Assembly (NCBI GenBank): GCA_026398575.1
Contig: JAPLSP010000726.1
Location: forward strand, 1 to 20,252
Length of the DNA: 20,252 bases
Source of the DNA: Candidatus Sumerlaeota bacterium
Lineage (GTDB): Bacteria > Sumerlaeota > Sumerlaeia > JADFCT01
Direction of reading: 5' to 3'
The notes below the pieces were generated by a model that saw only the letters and a program-made list of their open reading frames with translations, had not been told where the DNA came from and searched no databases. Of the stretch, positions 1-6,235 are shown in pieces. The translations under genes and the position numbers were made by a program. Numbering within the stretch: position 1 is the first letter of the stretch; every line of letters starts with the position of its first letter.

Positions 1-56
1 GCCTCAAGCGCCACTTTGGCCTTGAACTCCGCCGCGTGTTTCTTGCGTACTGACAT
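1..56 (-). CDS. IS3-family transposase OrfA, N-terminal fragment (runs off the edge)
   Basis: The 18 visible codons begin MSVRKKHAAEFKAKVALE. The pattern R-(K/R)-x-(H/Y)-x-x-EFKAKVALEA is the classic start of the HTH_Tnp_1 helix-turn-helix protein (OrfA) of IS3-family elements, which binds the element ends. OrfB, with the DDE catalytic core, would lie beyond the left edge and is normally made by a programmed -1 frameshift. Only the first helix region is visible, so integrity and activity cannot be judged. The start ATG is at 54-56, and the preceding minus-strand bases GAGGGGAGG (about 70-78) are a plausible though rather distant ribosome binding site. Confidence 0.8.
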   Translation of the reverse strand, partial: MSVRKKHAAEFKAKVALE

Positions 57-142
57 GGTGTGCGTCGCCTCCCCTCGCGGGTCGAATCATAGGGCGGCGA
101 AGCTACCTTAAGCACCCCTCCAGTTTTTGGGGAGTATTATAC
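1..142 (-). mobile_element. 5' end of an IS3-family insertion sequence, partial
   Basis: Reading the minus strand from about 142 downwards, there is a terminal-repeat-like stretch with the CCCCAAAAACTGG core common at ends of IS3-family elements, then about 80 bases of leader, then the start of a transposase at 56. The element runs off the left edge, so its other end, length and target duplication cannot be seen. The outer boundary (about 137-142) is judged by eye. The terminal repeat overlaps the 3' end of the neighbouring HD-domain gene, which suggests insertion into or right against that gene. Confidence 0.7.
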
Positions 143-1334
143 TGGAGCGATGAGACAACGCCGTGAGTCTCTCACCTCCTTGTTCAGGAGACAAGAGAAT
201 TGGGACTTCTGAAGACTCAAATTTATACCATGAATTTCTTGCCTCGTCCACAAAAGAGCCTTCATAAGAATTAGCAATTCGGCCCCAGACATGATTGGCG
301 AATTCCAAATCACTCGGTGACGGCGATTCAGGCGTTTCAAAGATCCTGCGATGGTGCCTTCGCTCAAGGATTATGCGACCGTGCATGCCGCCGGCATTTT
401 CGCTGATAAGGCTGAGCACACGCCAATCATCCCACTTAAGATATTCGCGCATATCCTGAATTGAAGTTGGCGGGCTGAAAAACGGCGATCCATCAGAGGA
501 GGGGTATTTTGAGGAATCTGCCAGAAGAGATTTTAGAACGCAAGCCAGATGATAATCATAAGCGCGGCGCGCTTGATGGAAATAGACCTGTGTAAACATC
601 ATATAGCGCGCTAATATCAGCGCTTCAGCGGCATGAAGACCTCCTTCCTCAATCGCCACTTTGGGAGCATTTTTTTCATCGTTTGCGATGGTCAGTGTAG
701 CCAGCAAACGGTTCAAATCATACTTGCCGTATGCGACACCGATATGATGCGAATCGCGCAAAAGATAATCCGCTCGATCCGCATCGAGCTGGCCTGAAAT
801 GAGATCGCGCCAAATCAAGCAGCGCCCCAATGAAGGGCGGCCATTTAGAAAATCAGCGATTTCCTTTGATCTTATGCCAAAATTATGGTTGAATTGATGA
901 TTGTCAATTACGTCTTCCATTAGGTATTCCACAACCGCGGCAGAGTAGTTCTCATGTTTATAGGGACGCTGAGTGGCGACATTTGTGGGCATCAAATCCT
1001 CGCCCGCGTGTGAAAAAGGAGAATGCCCTATATCATGAAGCAACGCTGCCAGCCGGAGAAGCATACGATCACGTTCCAGCCCGCCTTCTGTGAAATGTAA
1101 TTCCTCCATTAGGAACTTTTTCCGTCGTTCCTTGATTGCGTCAAACATCTGCGTTGCTACATGCATAACACCTAATGAATGCTCAAACCGGGTATGCATC
1201 GCGCCGGGATAAACCATATTTGTCAATGCCAGCTGGCGGATACGACGGAGCCGCTGAAAAACGGAATGGTTAATAATATCCCGCTCCCAGTTATTAAGCT
1301 GGATAAATCCATGAACTGGATCGCAGATTTCCAT
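108..1334 (-). CDS. HD-domain phosphohydrolase, dNTPase/SAMHD1-like (COG1078), 3' end altered by an IS
   Basis: This 408-residue protein opens with DPVHGFIQL and has FQRLRRIRQLALTNMVYPGA, the signature of COG1078 HD-superfamily phosphohydrolases related to dGTP triphosphohydrolases and SAMHD1. The metal ligands are visible: His52 (RFEH), His100-Asp101 (LLHDIGHSPFSH) and Asp184/Asp186 in QLDADRADYLLRDS. The family hydrolyses dNTPs or related nucleotides; the substrate here is unknown. The last residues (ILPKNWRGA) are translated from the adjoining IS3-type terminal repeat, so the natural C-terminus has probably been replaced. The catalytic core is complete, so activity may survive. The gene looks AT-richer than accD next to it, which fits an accessory gene. 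No clear Shine-Dalgarno precedes the ATG at 1334. Some family members are implicated in phage restriction by dNTP depletion; that role here is only a possibility. Confidence 0.85.
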   Translation of the reverse strand: MEICDPVHGFIQLNNWERDIINHSVFQRLRRIRQLALTNMVYPGAMHTRFEHSLGVMHVATQMFDAIKERRKKFLMEELHFTEGGLERDRMLLRLAALLHDIGHSPFSHAGEDLMPTNVATQRPYKHENYSAAVVEYLMEDVIDNHQFNHNFGIRSKEIADFLNGRPSLGRCLIWRDLISGQLDADRADYLLRDSHHIGVAYGKYDLNRLLATLTIANDEKNAPKVAIEEGGLHAAEALILARYMMFTQVYFHQARRAYDYHLACVLKSLLADSSKYPSSDGSPFFSPPTSIQDMREYLKWDDWRVLSLISENAGGMHGRIILERRHHRRIFETPESPSPSDLEFANHVWGRIANSYEGSFVDEARNSWYKFESSEVPILLSPEQGGERLTALSHRSSIILPKNWRGA

Positions 1335-1375
1335 GAATGAGAAATTAATGCAACGCCCGTGCTAGAGTCTGGATG

Positions 1376-2239
1376 CTATTTGCTTGAGGCAGTATCATAA
1401 AAATACTTCAGAAACCGCGCCAGCGTGGGTTTCAACTCGCGCCGGGGAACCACGCGGTCAATGAAGCCCTTTTGCATGACGAATTCGGCGGTCTGGAAGC
1501 CTTTGGGCAGAATCTTGCGGATCGTCTGCTCGATGACGCGCGGACCGGCGAAGCCAACCATGCACGCCGGCTCGGCAAGGATCACGTCGCCCAACGAGGC
1601 GTAACTGGCCATGACGCCCGCCGTCGTCGGGTTGGTCAGGATCGTGATATAGGGCAGGCGGTTCTTTTCCATCTCGGCGACCATCATGCTGGTTTTGGCC
1701 ATCTGCATGAGCGACAGGATGCCCTCCATCATGCGCGCTCCGCCCGAGACGCACACCGTGACGGCGGGGATGCGCCGCTCGATGGCGCGTTCCATCGAGC
1801 GCGAGACTTTTTCGCCGACGGCCGATCCCATGCTGCCCATGATGAAGCCGGCCTCCATGACTCCGAGCGAAATGGGAATCGCCTCCACGCGCGCAAAGCC
1901 CGTGATGATCGCTTCTTTAAGTCCGGTTTCTTTTTGATACTGCGCCAGGCGGCTGGGATAGGATTTCTTGTCCGTAAATTTGAGCGGATCGCAGGAAGTC
2001 AGATTGGCGTCGTATTCCTCGAAGGAGTTTTCATCCGTCAGCATCGCAATGCGTTCGCGCGCCATGAGCCGCTCATGATGATTGCATCGGGGACAGACTT
2101 TCAGATTGGCCTCAAAATCCTTGATATAGACCATGGACAGGCACAGGGAGCATTTATGAACAAGGCCGTCCGGGATGACAATGCGCGGCTGGGGCGCCTT
2201 GATAGGCGAGAACTTTCGATCTTTGCGGAACCAGGCCAT
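1376..2239 (-). CDS. accD: acetyl-CoA carboxylase carboxyltransferase subunit beta
   Basis: AccD forms the alpha2-beta2 carboxyltransferase of acetyl-CoA carboxylase with AccA and moves the carboxyl group from carboxybiotin to acetyl-CoA, the first committed step of fatty-acid synthesis in the cytosol. The 287-residue protein shows the N-terminal zinc ribbon (Cys30, Cys33, Cys49, Cys52 in CSLC and CPRC). It then has the crotonase-fold core with GGARMMEGILSLMQMAKTS and NPTTAGVMASYASLGD, and ends near GFIDRVVPR. The length matches the family (E. coli 304). I start at the ATG at 2239 because AGGAGG sits at 2249-2254 with nine bases of spacing and the family starts there. The frame stays open upstream to 2362, but that part is unlike AccD. 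The stop is TAG. No accA or folC is adjacent, so it seems to be a stand-alone unit. Confidence 0.96.
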   Translation of the reverse strand: MAWFRKDRKFSPIKAPQPRIVIPDGLVHKCSLCLSMVYIKDFEANLKVCPRCNHHERLMARERIAMLTDENSFEEYDANLTSCDPLKFTDKKSYPSRLAQYQKETGLKEAIITGFARVEAIPISLGVMEAGFIMGSMGSAVGEKVSRSMERAIERRIPAVTVCVSGGARMMEGILSLMQMAKTSMMVAEMEKNRLPYITILTNPTTAGVMASYASLGDVILAEPACMVGFAGPRVIEQTIRKILPKGFQTAEFVMQKGFIDRVVPRRELKPTLARFLKYFYDTASSK

Positions 2240-2419
2240 GACTTGTCGCCTCCTCACCTGCGCTTCGCCCATGCTTCTTCGCGAGGGCGCCGCCTTGAAG
2301 CGTCCGTGATGATAACTTAGGAAAAAAATCATATTCGGGATGCCGGGCCTTGTCAACCACAAGACGGCGCTGAAACGCCGGAGGGTAAATAGAAGTTTTC
2401 GGCTTGACTTCCCGTCCCA

Positions 2420-2442
2420 TCTGAGGCCAAATCGTCCTCAGA
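2420..2442. promoter_or_regulatory. candidate operator palindrome upstream of higB
   Basis: A perfect 7-bp inverted repeat (TCTGAGG at 2420-2426, CCTCAGA at 2436-2442, nine-base spacer) ends ten bases before the higB start codon. A TTGACT hexamer at 2404-2409 could be a -35 element, although the matching -10 is poor. HigA antitoxins usually repress their own operon by binding palindromes in this position. Assigning this site to HigA is an inference, and a chance repeat this short cannot be excluded. Confidence 0.3.
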
Positions 2443-2452
2443 AGGCGCCCGA

Positions 2453-2761
2453 ATGCGGATCATAACGGAAAAACGTCTTAAGAGCTTTGCGGATAGGCAT
2501 TCGCATGTCAAACCGGGGATGGAACGGTTTGTGGCCGCTTTGCGTGCCGCTCGATGGAAAAACATTAACGAAATGAGGGAGGAATTTCCTCATGCCGATA
2601 TTGTCCGCGTCAGAAGCAGACGTGCGGTCTTTGTCTTTAATATCGCCGGGAATCAATGCCGGATCGCTGCCGCGCCTCATTTCAACAGGCAAATTATCTA
2701 TATTCTTGGCGCATTCACTCATGCGGAATACCAGGCGGGAAAATGGAAGGAGCAATTGTAG
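2453..2761 (+). CDS. higB: HigB-type toxin (mRNA interferase)
   Basis: The 102-residue protein matches the HigB_toxin family (PF09907 type) along its length. It starts MRIITEKRLKSF, has the central RAARWKNINEMREEFPHAD, then RRAVFVFNIAGNQCRIAAA, and ends with IIYILGAFTHAEYQAG; the THAEY motif is typical. These toxins are ribosome-dependent RNases with a RelE-like fold that cleave translated mRNA and are neutralised by HigA. The toxin comes first and the antitoxin second, the usual hig order. The antitoxin ATG at 2764 follows the toxin stop by two bases, so they are surely co-transcribed. The ribosome site is weak (GAAGG, about 2441-2445), in line with toxin expression kept below antitoxin expression. 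All expected blocks are present. Confidence 0.93.
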   Translation: MRIITEKRLKSFADRHSHVKPGMERFVAALRAARWKNINEMREEFPHADIVRVRSRRAVFVFNIAGNQCRIAAAPHFNRQIIYILGAFTHAEYQAGKWKEQL

Positions 2762-2763
2762 CC

Positions 2764-3195
2764 ATGGAAGCGTTATCTCAAGTTATGACTTCGCGGACAT
2801 ATTCACGCGCAAAATCAGCGACAATCTGGCCTTTGAGGACGGAGGCGGATTATGCACGCGCGGCGCAGGTCGTGGACAGGCTTGCCCTCGAACCGGAAGG
2901 ATCGTTGTCGCGCGCAGATCAGGACCGATTGGAAATCTTTACGGATCTGATTGCCGCTTATGAGGACCGGCATGGCCATCGAGTGGATACCGCGAGCGTC
3001 AAACCGCTGGATATGGTCCAGTTTTATATGGAACAACGCGGAATGACGCCGTCCGATCTCGGGCGCGTATTGGGCGACCGGTCGCTCGGCGGCAAGATTT
3101 TGCGCGGCGAGCGCCAGCTGAGCAAGACCCACATCCGCAAACTCGCCGCCTTTTTCCATTGCTCTACCGATGCTTTTTTATCTCCCATTTTGTGA
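2764..3195 (+). CDS. higA: HigA-type antitoxin with XRE-like helix-turn-helix (COG5499)
   Basis: This 143-residue protein pairs with the upstream HigB toxin. The N-terminal half (residues about 15-75) resembles the toxin-binding part of long COG5499 antitoxins, including the block DLIAAYEDRHG. The C-terminal half (about 80-140) is a helix-turn-helix: MVQFYMEQRGMTPSDLGRVL, then the recognition segment GGKILRGERQLSKTHIRKLA. It should bind both toxin and operon promoter. I chose the ATG at 2764 because GGAAGGAG lies at 2745-2752. An in-frame ATG at 2743 would overlap the toxin gene and has no better ribosome site. The glycosyltransferase start follows 14 bases after the stop. Pairing with HigB is secure from family match and adjacency; the regulation is inferred. 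Confidence 0.9.
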   Translation: MEALSQVMTSRTYSRAKSATIWPLRTEADYARAAQVVDRLALEPEGSLSRADQDRLEIFTDLIAAYEDRHGHRVDTASVKPLDMVQFYMEQRGMTPSDLGRVLGDRSLGGKILRGERQLSKTHIRKLAAFFHCSTDAFLSPIL

Positions 3196-3209
3196 TTTGG
3201 CTGAAAATT

Positions 3210-4205
3210 ATGTCTCAGGAAAATCGCATTGAAGTCAGCGTCGTATCGCCGATGCATAACGAAGAGGCGACGGCGCGCGAGTTTGTGCGGCGGGCGGACG
3301 CCGCGCTGCGGACGGTGACGGAGTCTTATGAGATCGTCGTGGTCAATGACGCCTCGGCCGACCGCACGGCGGCGATCTTGCGCGAGCTGTGCGTGGAATT
3401 TCCAAGGTTGCGCGTGATTCATCTGGCGCGCAACCGGGGGCAGTGCATCGCCATCTACGCCGGTTTTCAGGAAAGCCGCGGGCAATACGTCGTCGTCATG
3501 GACAGCGACCTGCAGCATCTGCCCGAGGAGATTCCGGCGCTCGTGCGCGAAATCCGCAAAGGCTATGATCTCGTTTCCGGGACGCGGCGCGGGCGGACCG
3601 AGTCGCTTCTGCTGCGGCGCATCCCGAGCCTGATCGCCAACTGGCTGTTGCGCGCGACGACGGGCTGCTCGGCGCGCGACATGGGCGGGTTCAAGTGCTT
3701 GCGGGGAGAGATCGCGCGGAATTTGCGGCTGCGCGCGGGGCAGCACCGGCTCCTGCCCGCACTGGTTCACATGCTGGGCGGCTCGATCGGCGAAGTCCCG
3801 ATTGCAGCTCCGCCGCGCACGGTCGGGAAAAGCCACTATGGAATCTCGCGTGTGTTCGACGTCTTCTTCGACATCCTGCTGCTGTGGTTCCAGTCGTCCT
3901 TCAAGTCGCGGCCTTTATATCTCTTTGGCCGCTTCAGCCTGACTTTGTTTTTATTTGGATCGGCGATTATCGCCTGGCTGCTCGTGGACAAATTCATCTT
4001 CGGCACGCCCATGGGTTCGCGTCCGCCTTTCATGTTCGCGGTGCTGTTTCTGATCGCCTCGTTTGGCTTTATAGCCACGGGATTCGTCCTGGAGCTCCTC
4101 TCCGAAACGCAACAAACCGTCAGCGGCGCAAAGCCATACATGATCCGCGAGAGATGGGGAAGCCCGGATGGCGAAAGTGGGCAGGATTTGCGGGATCGAA
4201 AGTGA
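3210..4205 (+). CDS. GT2 membrane glycosyltransferase, ArnC/GtrB/DPM1-like
   Basis: The protein (331 residues) has an N-terminal GT-A catalytic domain: VSVVSPMHNEE at the start, VVVNDASADRT (about 43-53), and the metal-binding DSD at 98-100 followed by LQHLPEEIP, then GTRRGR. Two hydrophobic helices follow near the C-terminus (LTLFLFGSAIIAWLLV and FAVLFLIASFGFIATGFVL). This layout is that of enzymes which transfer a sugar from a nucleotide donor to polyprenyl phosphate on the cytoplasmic membrane face (ArnC, GtrB, DPM synthase). The lipid-linked sugar could feed a GT-C enzyme such as the GT39-type protein at 16672-18372, but that link is inferred. The start at 3210 is preferred to 3159, which would sit inside higA. 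There is no good Shine-Dalgarno. The sugar is unknown. Confidence 0.88.
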   Translation: MSQENRIEVSVVSPMHNEEATAREFVRRADAALRTVTESYEIVVVNDASADRTAAILRELCVEFPRLRVIHLARNRGQCIAIYAGFQESRGQYVVVMDSDLQHLPEEIPALVREIRKGYDLVSGTRRGRTESLLLRRIPSLIANWLLRATTGCSARDMGGFKCLRGEIARNLRLRAGQHRLLPALVHMLGGSIGEVPIAAPPRTVGKSHYGISRVFDVFFDILLLWFQSSFKSRPLYLFGRFSLTLFLFGSAIIAWLLVDKFIFGTPMGSRPPFMFAVLFLIASFGFIATGFVLELLSETQQTVSGAKPYMIRERWGSPDGESGQDLRDRK

Positions 4206-4240
4206 CACAAAGGATAATGAATTAGGCAGGAGTGCAGGAT

Positions 4241-6217
4241 ATGAGTTCAATTCTTCCTATCAATATTGATGACTTGCTTCATCACCGAGGCGTAGAATCT
4301 TCTCGCCTCGAATTCAAAGCCAGCTGGGATGATAAGGTGACGGGATATCAAGTATTGAAAACGATCTGTGCCTTTGCGAACGATCTACAGAATCTCTATG
4401 GTGGATATATTATTATAGGCGTCGCTGAACAAGATGGCGTCGCTATTCTTCCGCCGAAAGGCTTAACCGCTACTGAGGTAGAAAACGCGCAAAAAATGAT
4501 CCGCGTATTATGCAATCGTCTGGATCCGGGATACCAGCCTGTAATAGCCACTGAAATCGTTGATGGCAAACATATCCTTGTTTTGTGGGCGCCTGGAAGC
4601 GATACACGGCCACATCGCGCTCCTGATGGGGAAAAGGGAGATCGCAAATACTGGGTGCGCTTAGGTTGTGAGACCGTTGATGCTGAACGCTGCCATATTA
4701 CACAGGATCTCATTCGTTTGACTGCTCGAGTGCCGTTCGATAGCCGACGAGCTAACAACGCTCAAATTGAGGATATGCGAGAGACAATCGTCCGCGAGTT
4801 TTTGCAGGATATCCGCAGCGGATTGTGCAGTGAGACAGATGCACGTGAAATTTATCGCCGGATGCGTATCTGCGCGCCTGCCAACGACCATGAGATCCCT
4901 CTGAATATTGGATTGCTATTTTTCTCCGACGATCCCGAAAGGTGGTTTCCGGGCGCGCGCATTGAAGTTACTCAATTCGCAGGCGGGCCGGGAGGTAATG
5001 TACAGGATGAGCAGGTTTTTCGTGGTCCTTTGCAGGCCCAAATTAGGAAGTGCATGAGTTTTCTGGAAAGCTTTTCATCACAGCACATCGAAAAACTGTA
5101 CGGCAGCGTTCGAGTTCGGGGCTGGGTAAGCTACCCTCTACCCGCATTATGGGAGAGCGTGGTGAATGCTGTTTATCATCGTTCTTACGAAGCGGATAAT
5201 CAAGAGCCGGTTAAAATATTCTTATTTCCTGATCGTATCGAAATTATCAGCTATCCTGGGCCTGTCCCCGGTGTTGACTATGCACATCTGGCGCCAGGTG
5301 GCAAGAGCTCACCCGCGCCGTCGCGCAACCGTCGTATTGGCGAATTCCTGAAGGAATTAAGATTAGCGGAAGGAAAAGGAACAGGCTTGCCAAAAATATA
5401 TAATTCCATGGAGCAGAATGGCTCGCCCAGACCTGTTATTGAATTCGATGAACATCGCACTTACTTTCGGATGTTATTGCCTGCGCATCCGGAGTATGCA
5501 GCCCTGTCAGCGCTTAGAGATGCGGCGTATCTGCAGGGAACGGGAGACGCAAAAGCAGCTTTCGAGCGGCTGGAAAGCGCATGGCATGATCATCCATCTT
5601 CCGCGACCCTTGCTGCTGAGCTCATCCGCCGTTATTTTGAGTCGGGAAAGATAAGTGGCGCTCAAGCAGTATATGAGCAGTTCAAAAAAGCTGGCGGACA
5701 AACTGGATTAGCTCATGTGCTGAATGTGATGATCAACGGCTACTTCGAGGCAAAGATGCATGCGGAGGCTAAGCGGTTCATGGATGAAATGCCAGCTCTT
5801 TTGTCATCATCCGAGGCGATTGATGCGGCGATACTTGCGCGTCGTTTAGGGCGCGAAGAGGTGGCTCATAGATATTTCGAACGAGCAGGGGATGTCGTGA
5901 TGGGTGATGCTCGCGCGCTTCTAGAATTCGCTCAAGCGAAAATCCATCTTGCTCAATCCATTTACCGTCGTAATCCTCGCTCATCGGCGAATAAAAAACT
6001 GTTGGGTGACGCCCTTCATCTTTTAGAACGCGTAACGCAATTGGAAGCTTCTCCCATCCGTCATGCATGGGCATGGAGGGACATTGCCCGAGTTCGCCAA
6101 TGGCTAAAGGCGCCCTTTACCGAGATTAAAGCCGCTTATCAACGAGCGATTGAAATACTGCCGGATCAAGCGCAGTTTAAGGATGAATTGAAACGCATTG
6201 AATCCTTCAATGATTAG
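4241..6217 (+). CDS. AlbA_2 (Schlafen-type) + RecG-like ATPase domain + TPR repeat fusion protein
   Basis: The 658-residue protein has three parts. Residues about 10-150 are an AlbA_2/Schlafen-type domain (ESSRLEFKASWDD, then LKTICAFANDLQNLYGGYII and GVAEQDG), often annotated as a DNA-binding or putative transcriptional-regulator domain. Residues about 290-405 are the RecG-like C-terminal ATPase module (HATPase_c_4 type): LWESVVNAVYHRSYE, then RRIGEFLKELRLAEGKGTGL. Residues about 420-658 are helical TPR-like repeats (KAAFERLESAWHDHP and further units, ending YQRAIEILPDQAQFKDEL). The TPR extension is not part of the common version, which ends after the ATPase module. The start ATG at 4241 has AGGAG at 4228-4232; an in-frame GTG at 4232 is less likely. 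Codon use looks AT-richer than the glycosyltransferase before it, suggesting transfer. The function is unknown; homologues include regulators and defence-associated proteins. Confidence 0.82.
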   Translation: MSSILPINIDDLLHHRGVESSRLEFKASWDDKVTGYQVLKTICAFANDLQNLYGGYIIIGVAEQDGVAILPPKGLTATEVENAQKMIRVLCNRLDPGYQPVIATEIVDGKHILVLWAPGSDTRPHRAPDGEKGDRKYWVRLGCETVDAERCHITQDLIRLTARVPFDSRRANNAQIEDMRETIVREFLQDIRSGLCSETDAREIYRRMRICAPANDHEIPLNIGLLFFSDDPERWFPGARIEVTQFAGGPGGNVQDEQVFRGPLQAQIRKCMSFLESFSSQHIEKLYGSVRVRGWVSYPLPALWESVVNAVYHRSYEADNQEPVKIFLFPDRIEIISYPGPVPGVDYAHLAPGGKSSPAPSRNRRIGEFLKELRLAEGKGTGLPKIYNSMEQNGSPRPVIEFDEHRTYFRMLLPAHPEYAALSALRDAAYLQGTGDAKAAFERLESAWHDHPSSATLAAELIRRYFESGKISGAQAVYEQFKKAGGQTGLAHVLNVMINGYFEAKMHAEAKRFMDEMPALLSSSEAIDAAILARRLGREEVAHRYFERAGDVVMGDARALLEFAQAKIHLAQSIYRRNPRSSANKKLLGDALHLLERVTQLEASPIRHAWAWRDIARVRQWLKAPFTEIKAAYQRAIEILPDQAQFKDELKRIESFND

Positions 6218-6235
6218 AACAGTTCGGCGTGATCC

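Noticed and set aside
1472..2320. Long plus-strand open frame opposite accD (about 280 codons)
   Set aside because: It lies entirely antisense to a clear accD and has the His/Arg/Asp-rich composition typical of a shadow frame in GC-rich DNA.
2240..2362. N-terminal extension of accD to an upstream ATG at 2362
   Set aside because: The extra 41 residues do not resemble AccD, and AGGAGG is correctly placed before the ATG at 2239.
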